Shown here piece by piece: positions 18,139 through 28,230 of a stretch of DNA of 64,000 nucleotides. This stretch comes from Clostridia bacterium (GTDB lineage Bacteria; Bacillota; Clostridia; Christensenellales; CAG-138): NCBI GenBank assembly GCA_003246365.1, contig QKAN01000158.1:1-64000 (forward strand). Reading direction: 5' to 3'. The number at the start of each line of letters is the position of its first letter. Position 1 is the stretch's first letter. The notes beneath the pieces are model-generated. The model saw nothing but the letters and a program-made list of their open reading frames with translations. It was not told where the DNA came from and searched no databases. A program made the translations under genes and the position numbers.

Positions 18139-20679
18139 TTAACTTTCGACAAAGCTGAAGTTGTGTTTCCGAAACAGGGAAACGCAGATATCCACAATTG
18201 CGGGATCGAACTTGGTGCCTTTGTTCACTTCGATTTCATTGAGCGCGGCGTCGATGCCCAAAGCGGGACGATAAGGTCTATGCGACGTCATCGCCTCTAC
18301 AACGTCCGCTACGGCGAGTATTTTGCTCTCGAGAATGATTTGATCTCCTTGCAATCCTCCGGGATAGCCGGAGCCGTCCAATCGTTCGTGGTGTTGCAGA
18401 ATCATGGTTAAAATTTCCTGCGGCAGATCGATTTCCCGCACGATATGATACCCGTGTTCCGCATGCGTCTGTAAAATCTGATATTCCAGATTCGTGATCT
18501 TTCCGGGCTTATTCAAAATGTCAGAAGCGATATAGATCTTGCCGATGTCGTGAATCAGGGCGCCGTAAGACAAATTTGTGATCGCTTCCTGCGACATTCC
18601 GCAATAGCGGCCGATTTCGCAGGCAAGCTGCTGCACGCGTTTCTGGTGGCCTGCGGTATAAACATCGCGCAGCTCGCCCATTTTGGAAAGAGCGTTGATG
18701 GACTGTTTGAGACGGTTTTCTAAGACTTCGTTTGTTTCAATCAGCGACTGATGCTGTTTTTCAACTTCTTCTTCCAATGCTTTTCTCTTGCTGATATCGC
18801 GAATCAAGCCTTCGATTCCGGTCACAATTCCAGCGTCATCTTTTTGGTATTGAACGTGCATGGAAATCCAAAACTTTAAGCCGCTTTTTTTTAGCGCCAA
18901 GCATTCATAGTTTGTTACGCGACCGTTCGACTTCAACTTTTCCAGAAGTGCAGCGTGACCTTCCGGATCGGCATACAACTGATGCATGGAAACGCGCTTC
19001 ATTTCCGCATCCTGAGAATAGCCATACATTTCTATTGCGCGGGGATTGAGCATACGGAACGAACCATCCAAATCCGCCTGAAAATAGGCGTCCTGCAGGT
19101 TGTTCAGAATGCGTTCGTTTTGCTCCAGCATTTCTTTGATTTGTTGTTCCGCTTTCAAACGCTCCGATAAATTGGTCCCCGTGCTTAATACTGCGGGGGT
19201 ACCGTCCCATTCGAATTGTTTTGCATAGATAAAGAAGGGAACAGAGGATCCGGTTTGGGCAAGATGTATGCTTTCAAACGTTGCTTCACCATATGTTCCG
19301 ATCAATCTGAATCGTTCGGAAATCTCTTCAGCAGTACTCGTGGAGAGATCGCGTAAGTTCATCGTTAACATTTCTGAGAGGGAATATTGATGCAAGGCGC
19401 AAGCGATTTCGTTTGCATAAAGGATTTTTCCATTGTAATCATGGACGATGATAGCGCCGGGCGCAATATTACAGATATGCGCGAGACGACCAATTTGTTC
19501 TTCGGCCTTTTGCGCTTCTTCCTGCATGAGAATGCGTTCCGTAATATTCGAAAACGTACAGGCAAACTGTCCCGGCGCGGGGCGATAAGCCGTTACGTTA
19601 AAATGCTTCTGAAGGGGCGCGGAATAATTTTGAAACGTAATCGGTTCGCCCGTTGATGCAACGTGGCCGTATGTTTCAATCCAGTAATGTTCCGTGTTCG
19701 GAATAACTTCCAAAACCGTACGCCCGATCAGGTCTTCTTTTTTCAGGCCGGTCATTTGCTCAAACGCCGGATTAACCGCAATAAAACGATAGTCAACGGG
19801 TGATCCGTCGCTGTCAAATATCATTTCGTGCAGTGCAAAAGCATCGATCATTTCGTGAAAGAGCTGTTGATAGTTTTTCTGTGCATGTCGTTCCTGCGAA
19901 ATATCTTTTAGGACGACATAAACCTGATACGGTCGGTCTTCCCCTTTATGAAACAACGGGGTAGCGGTGACGGAAAGCCATACGTGGTCATCCAGCAATG
20001 AATTGTAGACGCCAACGATTTGCGGGCCGATGTGATTTCCGGTTTTTAGCGCAACCATGGAGGGATGCTCGTCGCCGGAAAGAGGAGATCCGTCTTCATG
20101 CATTGTGCGCCATTCGGGACTGAGTGACGTGCGCAGTTTCATCTCTTCTATAGAAAGACCCAGCATACGCTCCGCAGCAGGGTTCGCCGAAATAATTTTA
20201 CCCGCGGCATCCTGATACACGATCCCCTGATCCATGGTTTCAAAGAGCAGACGGTATTTTTCTTCGCTTTCCTGAACTTTATATTCCAAACGGCTTTGTT
20301 CGGAGTGGTCTCTTAAGTGGATGTTGACGTAATCGACTTTGTTATAGGTAAAAATGCGCGCGCTAAGATAACCCGTAAAATCGCTTCCATCCTTACGTAC
20401 GATTTGCACGGACTCTTCGTTGAGCAAGCGATCGCGCCGAATTTTCATCAGGATATGTTCGCGATCTTTCGGATTGCGGTAAAGATTGAGTCCTAATGTG
20501 GTTTTACCGATTGATTCAGTGGGAAGATAACCGGTTACCCGAAAAAAACCGTCGTTGACATGAAAGATAATGCCGTCGGACAGTCTCGTAACAGCAATTG
20601 CATCAGGACAATTTTGAAAGACGCTTTGGAAGAAAACACTAAGTTGGCTTTCATCCGAACTATCTTTTTTCTTCAGCAT
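18139..20679 (-). CDS. Multi-PAS protein with HD-GYP phosphodiesterase domain
   Basis: Repeated PAS segments; HD-GYP motifs YGALIHDIGKIYIASDILNKPGKI, HHERLDGSGYPGGLQGDQI, VVEAMTSHRPYRPALG. Confidence 0.92.
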   Translation of the reverse strand: MLKKKDSSDESQLSVFFQSVFQNCPDAIAVTRLSDGIIFHVNDGFFRVTGYLPTESIGKTTLGLNLYRNPKDREHILMKIRRDRLLNEESVQIVRKDGSDFTGYLSARIFTYNKVDYVNIHLRDHSEQSRLEYKVQESEEKYRLLFETMDQGIVYQDAAGKIISANPAAERMLGLSIEEMKLRTSLSPEWRTMHEDGSPLSGDEHPSMVALKTGNHIGPQIVGVYNSLLDDHVWLSVTATPLFHKGEDRPYQVYVVLKDISQERHAQKNYQQLFHEMIDAFALHEMIFDSDGSPVDYRFIAVNPAFEQMTGLKKEDLIGRTVLEVIPNTEHYWIETYGHVASTGEPITFQNYSAPLQKHFNVTAYRPAPGQFACTFSNITERILMQEEAQKAEEQIGRLAHICNIAPGAIIVHDYNGKILYANEIACALHQYSLSEMLTMNLRDLSTSTAEEISERFRLIGTYGEATFESIHLAQTGSSVPFFIYAKQFEWDGTPAVLSTGTNLSERLKAEQQIKEMLEQNERILNNLQDAYFQADLDGSFRMLNPRAIEMYGYSQDAEMKRVSMHQLYADPEGHAALLEKLKSNGRVTNYECLALKKSGLKFWISMHVQYQKDDAGIVTGIEGLIRDISKRKALEEEVEKQHQSLIETNEVLENRLKQSINALSKMGELRDVYTAGHQKRVQQLACEIGRYCGMSQEAITNLSYGALIHDIGKIYIASDILNKPGKITNLEYQILQTHAEHGYHIVREIDLPQEILTMILQHHERLDGSGYPGGLQGDQIILESKILAVADVVEAMTSHRPYRPALGIDAALNEIEVNKGTKFDPAIVDICVSLFRKHNFSFVES

Positions 20680-21041
20680 TTTGACACCTCTAGAGATCAC
20701 GAAATCACTGCTATGATTTTATTTTATGTGCGTATAAAGATTATGTCAATGCATATTGTAGACAGGGGAAATTGGGCGATTTTGTTGATTGAAAATAAGT
20801 AAATCATCAAAAGTATTGTTTATGTCTAGTACAAAGCGATATTGTCATAAAAATCATGATTGGTTGTTCTGTATATCTATTCATGCAAATTATGTTTCAT
20901 ACAAATACAGACGAGTTATTTTTCGATTTTAATTGATTCACGATCAGAAAAGAGGGCATCTCTTGCCTTCAAAGTTATAGTGCTATGAAGTAGCGATATA
21001 TGAAGCTAGTAAAGGCAGTTGGCTTGCAGTGCGCGCAAAAA

Positions 21042-21067
21042 AGAGACGCTTTTCAGCGTCTCTTTTT
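21042..21067 (-). terminator. Hairpin terminator of the large surface-protein gene
   Basis: AGAGACGCT ... AGCGTCTCT with flanking A/T runs. Confidence 0.7.
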
Positions 21068-21094
21068 GTGTAGTTCAATGAGATTAGTTTTCGA

Positions 21095-24000
21095 TTAATG
21101 CGCTTTCGACCGGAAACCGAGCGCAACCAGCGCCGCTTGCACAAGCGTGATACCCGCCATCAGAATCGTCCAGCGGTCAACCATGACCATTGCGCCTGAC
21201 AAGTTCTGCGTCAGAATAAATGCAAGAATCGCGCCTGCCGCGGGAAGTAATGTCGAGATGCGGAACGTCTTATTCGCGCGTGTGAGTCTGTCAGCTCGTT
21301 TCTTCTTCAACAAGGCGATGATCGAGCCGATGCCGATGGTTGTTAACGCTGCCAGAATCAGGTTTGCCAGTGACCAGGTCGGTCCAGCGAGCGGCGTTGC
21401 CTGATCTGGAATTATCTGCGCCTGCAGGGAAACCTGCGTGAGTGTTCCATAGAACGTCAGGTCCTGATCCGGCATCGTGGCCGGGATTACGTTGGTCCAT
21501 CCGCCAAAGGTGTAACCATCTTGCGACGGATCGTTCGGAATCGGAACAGTTGCGCCATACGGAATATCGGTGTAACTTGCGTACGGCGTGGTTCCGTCTA
21601 AACCATCCAGCGTTCCGCCGTTAACGATATAGGTAACGGTGTAGTAGAGCTGTTCCCATTGCGCATAGAAGTTGACTTCCGTTGCGGGCATTACAAATGT
21701 GTTGCCCGGCTGCTGTGTTACCGCTCCGGTTGGGGTTTCACTCCAGCCGATGAATCGGTATCCGGTTCTCGTGAACGAGTTTGCGTCAACCGTAACCAGA
21801 GAGAGCGTTGCGTGGAGGTCTTCGGTATAATCTGTACCAGTACCGCCGTTAGCATGATAGATGACAGGCGAGAGGTTGGCAACCCAGTTTGCAGTAAGTA
21901 CTACGTTGTTTGCCGGCATTGCAAAGGCAGCGCCGGATGCATAGGTTTGCGCAACGCCGGTAATACCCGTTGTAGTCCAGTTAACGAAGGTGAAACCTGC
22001 ACGCAGCGGAATCGTACCGGAGACGGTGTAGTTGGTGTTATACAGTACAGCAGCTACGTTCGCAGGCATGTTGGTAACGCCAACCGCGCCGGCTACATAC
22101 GTAACCGAATAGGGAATCGGTGCCCAGACGGCGAGAAGCGTAATATTCTCCGTCAGAGCAGGAATCGTTTCACCGAGCAGGTAGACGGTTAAGGTTGCCG
22201 CGTCCTGCCAGCCTGTCAGCGTGTAGCCAACCCGCGCCACACCAGCACCGTCGCTCAGAAGGGCAGCTGTGTTATACGCAAACCACACTGTTGCAGGCAT
22301 TCCCGTTACGGCATCCGTCGTGTTCGCGTCGTAGACGATTTGCGGGTCGATGGTGAAGTCCGCAGGCGTTACAGTAATGGAATAGTTGGCTTCTGCCGTA
22401 GCGTCCGCCGCAAGGATATCTGCCGAGATGACGCCCGTATGGACGCCGACGTCTTCCGCGGTTGCCGCGCTGATGTCGGTGCGCATCGGACTGACCGTGA
22501 TTCCGGTGCCGTCGATGATGTCATAATAACCAACGCCGGTCATGAGCGAATATGTGAAGGTCGGGTCGACATCGCCGAAGTTTTTCGCCGCAGAATCCAT
22601 TACGATGGTTACGGTACGCGGCGTTATCGTCAGCGTGCCGTATTCTCGCGTGATGTTATAGTCGCCAGCAGTCGTGTTGGCTTTCAGTTCCGGCAGATCA
22701 AACAGGTTGTCCACCGTTCCAACATTGACAATACTGCCCGTTGGTGCGGGTTCCGTTGCAAAACCTTCGCCGGAAACGAATCCGTCTGCAATACCGGCGA
22801 GGTCTTCAATCGTGTAGCCGGTTGCTGTCAGTGCGGTGTTATCAAACACTTTCGAATCGGAGTCGGAAATTACGTTCACATCGCGGACTTCGATTGTGAT
22901 ATCTGCGCTGCCGAAGGCCGGATTATAGTTCGGGTTGGTTGCAACGAAGTACACGGTCATGCTTTCGCTGACGTGCGTCGCTTTCGGGCTTTCCGTCAGC
23001 TCATAGTCCGCCGGATCCGTGTGCGGTGAAGTGCTGTAGCGGATCACCGTTCCGTCGGTAATAGCAGTATCGGTACCCTGAATATTTGCCGCGGCAGTGA
23101 CGCCATGAGCGGCTCCGTCATAGATGTCCGAATACGAACTTGCCTTAACTTCCATCGTATCGGCCGGCAGCACGTTTAGGATTCCATGTTCATAGGACAC
23201 GGTATAGTTGCTGGAAAGCGTTCCCGGAAGGAATGTTACGCCGGTAATCGTATTCCAGGTTCCGCTGTCGGAAACGTTGGTTACCGTGCTCAAACTGCTG
23301 AAGCTGACGCTGGCAAGTCCTTCCGATCCGACGAACGATCCGCTGGTAACGTCATAGTAATGCCAGGTTTGCGCGGAGCCGTTGTACGTGAAATCATTTG
23401 ATTGTGCCGTCAGCTCAATTGCTACGGGGTTGATGCTAACAGTCGCGACTCCATAGTATGGGAAGTAGTTATCCATCGTCACCACGAAGTAAACCAGATG
23501 CAGTCCGTCCGCGTTGGTATAGGTCGGACTTGCGCTGAGCGTGTACTGCGACGGGAACAGATGAGGAGACGTCGAGTAGCGGATTTTTGCGCCCTCTACC
23601 GTTGTGCTGACGGTAATGCCGTGCGCCGCGCCGTCGTAATCGTCAGAATAACCGCTGTATACGATCGGCAGGAAAGCGGGCGAAATGGTCAGGTACCCTT
23701 TCCACGTGGACACATCATACTGATAAGTCACGTCGGTTGAACCGCTCATAATCTTGAAGTCTGGGGTCAGCGTAACATTGGCCGTGTATACGCCAACGTT
23801 CGTGCCGGAACCGAAGACCGTATATCCGGTAACCGTTACGCTGTTATCGGACAGGGACGCCGTTGTGATGGACTGTTCGGTGCCGTTATAGACTTTTACG
23901 GCGGAGTCAGCGCGGATAATCAACGTTTTGTTTCTGACATACAACGCGTTGATGACGGTGTTAGCGGTTATGTTGCTTGCCGAAGCGGGATCAAATGATC

Positions 24001-27000
24001 CGCTCCAGTAATAATTGCTGCCGCGATAGGTGGTGTTCTGCGGCGGGGTAAACCCGCTGTAGGACGCGCTTCCGGTTCCGTAATCGACCCATTCCGTATA
24101 AAGAACAGTGCCGTTTACGTTGATACGGTAGGTAACCTGCGGCCGTATCATCAGCGATCCGTTGATGAACGTTACGGTGTATTGATTGGTAACGTCTACA
24201 CCTCCGCTGTAAATAATCAATCCGTCCGTATTTTGGAAGGTTGCTTCATAGATGCCAGGTGCTGTGCTGTGCACTCCGGCGGTAGTTGTTCCGCCAAAGG
24301 TCAGCGTGCCGGAAGAATCATCGCTGGTGAATCCGCTAACGCTCTTTAAGATTCCGTCATAGTTGACCGTTGCACTGTTTGCGGTTAGAGTTAGCGCAAT
24401 TTTCTTTTCCCAATTTGCAGTAAAGGTCAGGTTGCCAGTCGAACCGATTTCAATAGTCGTATCCGAAGGCGTCCATCCGAGGAAATAATAACCGTCGCGA
24501 GAAGGATCGAACAAGGTGAAAGTAGGCGTTTCGATGGTATATGTGTCGGGGTTTCTCGGGTCATTAATACCCTCGTTCATGTTATAGGTAATAGAGTATT
24601 CAATCGGGTCAGACCAGACTGCGGTGAACTCCAGATTGCCGGTGGTTACACCCTGCGTAATCGTGGTGCTGAACGCCGAATCCCAGCGCACGAAATTATA
24701 ACCGACGCGGGAAGCATCCGCGAGCGTGAAAGTCGGGGTTTCAACGGTATACGAATCTAGGTTGGATGCAGGATTCGTACCGCCGAGTAAATTGTTGTAG
24801 GTAATAGAGTATTCAATCGGGTCAGACCAGACTGCTGTGAACTCCAGATTGCCGGTCGTTACGCCTTGCTCAATCGTGGTACTGAACGCCGAATCCCAGC
24901 GCACAAAATTATAACCGACGCGGGAAGGGTCCGCGAGCGTGAAAGTCGGGGTGTTCACAGTGTACGAATCTAGGTTGGATGCCGGATTCGTGCCGCCGAG
25001 TAAATTATTGTAGGTAATAGAATATTCAATCGGGTCAGACCAGACGGCGGTGAACTCCAGATTTCCGGTGGTTACGCCTTGCGTAATCGTGGTACTGAAC
25101 GCCGAATCCCAACGCGCGAAATTATAGCCGACGCGGGAAGGATCCGCAAGCGTGAAAGTCGGGGTTTCCACAGTATAAGAATCAAGGTTGGATGCCGGAT
25201 TCGTACCACCGAGTAAATTGTTGTAGGTAATAGAGTATTCGGTCGGGTCAGACCAAACCGCAGCATAGGTCCTTTCGCCAGTTGAACCCTGCGAAATTGT
25301 GGTGCTGAACGTCGAATCCCAACGGAGGAAATCATACCCGACACGGGAAGGATCCGCGAGTGTGAAAGTCGGGGTTTCCACGGTATACGAATCTAGGTTG
25401 GACGTCGGATTCACAGCGTCGAACATGTTGGTGTAATCAATACTGTATGGTATTGGCACAGACCAGACGGCGGTGAACTCCAGATTTCCGGTTGTCACAC
25501 CCTGGGTAATCGTGGTGCTGAACGCCGAATCCCAGCGCAGGAAATTATACCCGACGCGGAACGGATCCGCGAGCGTGAAAGTCGGGGTTTCAACGGTATA
25601 CGAATTAAGGTTGGATGCCGGATTCGTGCCGCCGAGTAAATTGTTATAGGTAATAGAATATTCAATCGGGTCAGACCAGACAGCGGCATAGGTCCTTTCG
25701 CCGGTTGAACCCTGCGAAATCGTGGTGCTGAAGGTCGAATCCCAACGGAGGAAATCATAACCAACACGCGAAGGATTTGACAACGTGAAAGTCGGAGTTT
25801 CAATGGTGTATGAATCAGGATTGGACGACGAATTCACAGCGTCGAACATGTTGGTGTAATTGATGCTATATGATATTGGCGCAGACCAGGTCGCTGAGAA
25901 AGTTTTATTACCAGTCGAACCAACAGGGATTACGCCGCCGTCCGACCAACTCACAAAATCGTATCCGGGTCGCGTCGGGTTGGTTAATGTCAATGGCAAA
26001 ACGTTTGCGGTATAGCTGACGGGATTGTTGTTGCTCGCCGGAGCGATCGAACTGTCATTCAAATTATAAGTAATTGTGTAAGAAGCGGCCTTATAATAGA
26101 ACGTTATCACATTACCCGTATACAATAATGTAATGGTCTGCGGATCGGTGGAATTTAACGTATAACCATCTGGGGTAGTTTTGGCATATTCTGTTACGGT
26201 ATCGCCGATGTATGCGGCGACGGTAAGATCAGGGTATAGTTTTTCATTTGTGTCTTGGTCAAGGTAATGGACTGTATAGGTTGTTGGAACTTGCCCTTCC
26301 ATGATGTTTGCAGTAACAGTATAAAAGTATGTTGCTCCATCCAGTTTTATTTGTCCGTTACTATATACGTCATGGTTATCAAAGTTTCCTGACACGCCGA
26401 GCATACCCGCATCCATGTTGGTTTGAAACCAGTTTAATACTTCGACACCTCTTTCTGGTATGCTATCCAACTGGGCATCTGTCAGATAAAAAGTGTAAAC
26501 CGCCAGTTCAGTGTCATCTTTATTGCCGAGATAAAAAGTAATAGTTACTTCGTTGAGTGTGGAGGTTGACTCAACAGAGAATCCAAACAATGCACTCATT
26601 AGCAAAGGAGCAACGCCAAACTTGGCAAACAGGGTAAACGAGGAATGAACCTGACTCGAAAAATCGTAACTTGAACCGTCGGCCGTTGCCCAATATAGGA
26701 ATACCATGCCGTCAAATTCTTCACCGGCCGGGGTATCGGGGATGAAAGAAGGCTCAATTACACTCGCATTTTCGACAACCAACTGCGTGTCGACCGTTTC
26801 GCCGTTTACAACAAATTGAACGGTGAACTCTACAGGGGCAGGTGTTGGCGTAGGCGTAGTTTCCGTGTCCGGACTTGAAGATGAGTCGGGGGTTGGATCA
26901 TCGGACGGATCGGATGATGGCTCGGGTGTAGAGGTGTCCAACAGGGGAGTATCGCTGGTCTCTTCATCCGATGATAACGTGCTTGACGGAATAATCTGTG

Positions 27001-27106
27001 CCCGCACGCTGCTGGCTTCAGCAAGCGCTGACACGGGCAAGAGCGAAAATACCATTAAGAAACAAAGTGCCAAGCTGATGAGCTTGCTGATACGCGATCC
27101 TTTCAT
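21095..27106 (-). CDS. Giant repeat-containing surface protein (InlB_B/Listeria-Bacteroides repeats, MucBP-like, MBG-like domains)
   Basis: Signal peptide MKGSRISKLISLALCFLMVFSLLPVSALAEA; S/T/P-rich linker; YTVHYLDQDTNEKLYPD MucBP-like; repeated YSITYNNLLGGTNPASNLDSYTVETPTFTL..GY.F.RWD units; C-terminal TM segments, no LPXTG seen. Confidence 0.88.
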   Translation of the reverse strand: MKGSRISKLISLALCFLMVFSLLPVSALAEASSVRAQIIPSSTLSSDEETSDTPLLDTSTPEPSSDPSDDPTPDSSSSPDTETTPTPTPAPVEFTVQFVVNGETVDTQLVVENASVIEPSFIPDTPAGEEFDGMVFLYWATADGSSYDFSSQVHSSFTLFAKFGVAPLLMSALFGFSVESTSTLNEVTITFYLGNKDDTELAVYTFYLTDAQLDSIPERGVEVLNWFQTNMDAGMLGVSGNFDNHDVYSNGQIKLDGATYFYTVTANIMEGQVPTTYTVHYLDQDTNEKLYPDLTVAAYIGDTVTEYAKTTPDGYTLNSTDPQTITLLYTGNVITFYYKAASYTITYNLNDSSIAPASNNNPVSYTANVLPLTLTNPTRPGYDFVSWSDGGVIPVGSTGNKTFSATWSAPISYSINYTNMFDAVNSSSNPDSYTIETPTFTLSNPSRVGYDFLRWDSTFSTTISQGSTGERTYAAVWSDPIEYSITYNNLLGGTNPASNLNSYTVETPTFTLADPFRVGYNFLRWDSAFSTTITQGVTTGNLEFTAVWSVPIPYSIDYTNMFDAVNPTSNLDSYTVETPTFTLADPSRVGYDFLRWDSTFSTTISQGSTGERTYAAVWSDPTEYSITYNNLLGGTNPASNLDSYTVETPTFTLADPSRVGYNFARWDSAFSTTITQGVTTGNLEFTAVWSDPIEYSITYNNLLGGTNPASNLDSYTVNTPTFTLADPSRVGYNFVRWDSAFSTTIEQGVTTGNLEFTAVWSDPIEYSITYNNLLGGTNPASNLDSYTVETPTFTLADASRVGYNFVRWDSAFSTTITQGVTTGNLEFTAVWSDPIEYSITYNMNEGINDPRNPDTYTIETPTFTLFDPSRDGYYFLGWTPSDTTIEIGSTGNLTFTANWEKKIALTLTANSATVNYDGILKSVSGFTSDDSSGTLTFGGTTTAGVHSTAPGIYEATFQNTDGLIIYSGGVDVTNQYTVTFINGSLMIRPQVTYRINVNGTVLYTEWVDYGTGSASYSGFTPPQNTTYRGSNYYWSGSFDPASASNITANTVINALYVRNKTLIIRADSAVKVYNGTEQSITTASLSDNSVTVTGYTVFGSGTNVGVYTANVTLTPDFKIMSGSTDVTYQYDVSTWKGYLTISPAFLPIVYSGYSDDYDGAAHGITVSTTVEGAKIRYSTSPHLFPSQYTLSASPTYTNADGLHLVYFVVTMDNYFPYYGVATVSINPVAIELTAQSNDFTYNGSAQTWHYYDVTSGSFVGSEGLASVSFSSLSTVTNVSDSGTWNTITGVTFLPGTLSSNYTVSYEHGILNVLPADTMEVKASSYSDIYDGAAHGVTAAANIQGTDTAITDGTVIRYSTSPHTDPADYELTESPKATHVSESMTVYFVATNPNYNPAFGSADITIEVRDVNVISDSDSKVFDNTALTATGYTIEDLAGIADGFVSGEGFATEPAPTGSIVNVGTVDNLFDLPELKANTTAGDYNITREYGTLTITPRTVTIVMDSAAKNFGDVDPTFTYSLMTGVGYYDIIDGTGITVSPMRTDISAATAEDVGVHTGVISADILAADATAEANYSITVTPADFTIDPQIVYDANTTDAVTGMPATVWFAYNTAALLSDGAGVARVGYTLTGWQDAATLTVYLLGETIPALTENITLLAVWAPIPYSVTYVAGAVGVTNMPANVAAVLYNTNYTVSGTIPLRAGFTFVNWTTTGITGVAQTYASGAAFAMPANNVVLTANWVANLSPVIYHANGGTGTDYTEDLHATLSLVTVDANSFTRTGYRFIGWSETPTGAVTQQPGNTFVMPATEVNFYAQWEQLYYTVTYIVNGGTLDGLDGTTPYASYTDIPYGATVPIPNDPSQDGYTFGGWTNVIPATMPDQDLTFYGTLTQVSLQAQIIPDQATPLAGPTWSLANLILAALTTIGIGSIIALLKKKRADRLTRANKTFRISTLLPAAGAILAFILTQNLSGAMVMVDRWTILMAGITLVQAALVALGFRSKAH
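24388..25890 (-). repeat. Tandem 210/213-bp coding repeats in the surface-protein gene
   Basis: Phase mark CAATCGG(GTCAGACC) at 24601, 24814, 25027 and the equivalent at 25240 and about 25450: spacings 213, 213, 213, 210. Confidence 0.85.
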
Positions 27107-27799
27107 ATTTTTGTCCCCCTCATATTGCAAAAACATTAGTTATATTTATAGACAGATTCTATGATAACCATTATAGGAATGGACTATTACATTGAAGTGT
27201 TTTTTCAACGGGTTTCGAAAAAAAGTTTTTTGAGAAAAGGGCTGTTTTTTGCACGTTTTTGGCGATGAAGCTGGTTTTACGGATCGTTGTTACATTGACG
27301 TTGCTTTAGACTGCTTACAAACAAAGAAACCGGATCAAAACAAGAACAAACGTACGCATTAACGGAGAGATACGGCAAACTTAGAACATGTATTTTCGGA
27401 ATTTCTACAATATTAATTAGAACATAGAAGCGGCATGATTTCTGCTCCAAAATCATTACAAATTCATTACAATCGATAACGAAACGAGAAAAATAAAAGT
27501 GATTTTCAGTGCGACCAAAAAACGATGAAGTTTGTTTGGAACACGGACTTTCGGGGATGATCACACTCCAAATGAAAGTTAGAGTAATGCTTGCTGCGAA
27601 ATACCACACGTGGTACCGAATGCGAATCTCTTAAACGAAAAACATTCATCCAGACGAGATCAGATTATGCAGAAAAAAACGAATAAGGCTTTAAAAATTG
27701 CATAATTCTTAAATAAAAATCGTAAAGCATTTCACGGTATCTGTTTTAAATTTTACAAAGATTTTCCGTATGTTTTACATGCTGAAAACCACGAATATA

Positions 27800-27850
27800 T
27801 TGACATTGATACCATCAAATCATATGCTAATCACATAAAAGTAATTTGAT
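27800..27850 (+). promoter_or_regulatory. ars promoter with candidate ArsR half-sites
   Basis: TTGACA (27800-27805)-N17-TATGCT (27823-27828); TTGAT-ACC-ATCAA inside the spacer and a further ATTTGAT downstream. Confidence 0.55.
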
Positions 27851-27862
27851 ATGAGGTGCCGT

Positions 27863-28177
27863 ATGGAAACGAATTATACAGAGTACGCAACGGTGTTTAA
27901 AGCGTTTTGCGATGAGACACGACTTCGTGTGTTGGAGCTTTTACGGGATGGTGAAAAATGCGCTTGTGTATTGATTGAGCGCATCGGCATCGGTCAATCC
28001 GCCTTGTCCTATCACATGAAGATTCTAGTGGAATCCGGCATTATTCACGCGCGGCAAGAAAAGAAATGGACCTACTACAGCATCAGTGCGGAGGGGAGCG
28101 CGCGAGCGGCGGAAATGCTCGGTGAACTAACAACACCGAACATACTTCAGTCAGAACCAGAGTGCTGTGAAGATTAA
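27863..28177 (+). CDS. arsR: ArsR/SmtB-family repressor
   Basis: FKAFCDETRLRVLELLRDGEKCACVLIERIGIGQSALSYHMKILVESGIIHARQEKKWTYYSI; terminal ECCED. Confidence 0.9.
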   Translation: METNYTEYATVFKAFCDETRLRVLELLRDGEKCACVLIERIGIGQSALSYHMKILVESGIIHARQEKKWTYYSISAEGSARAAEMLGELTTPNILQSEPECCED

Positions 28178-28230
28178 CATATATTCAAATGAATGCAGAA
28201 TTCAAGGCCAATTGAGGAGAGAAAAGGATT

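Noticed and set aside
22340-23029. 229-aa plus-strand ORF, with neighbours 21659-22192 and 23402-23740
   Set aside because: Antisense to the repeat-rich surface protein; low-complexity Arg/Val composition typical of shadow ORFs.
24388-25890. Regularly spaced repeats as a possible CRISPR array
   Set aside because: Unit is 210/213 bp, in frame, and encodes a protein repeat; no short repeat/unique spacer pattern.
27277-27609. 110-aa minus-strand ORF in a 700-bp intergenic region
   Set aside because: No RBS, no domain, AT-rich noncoding-like composition; not supportable as a gene.
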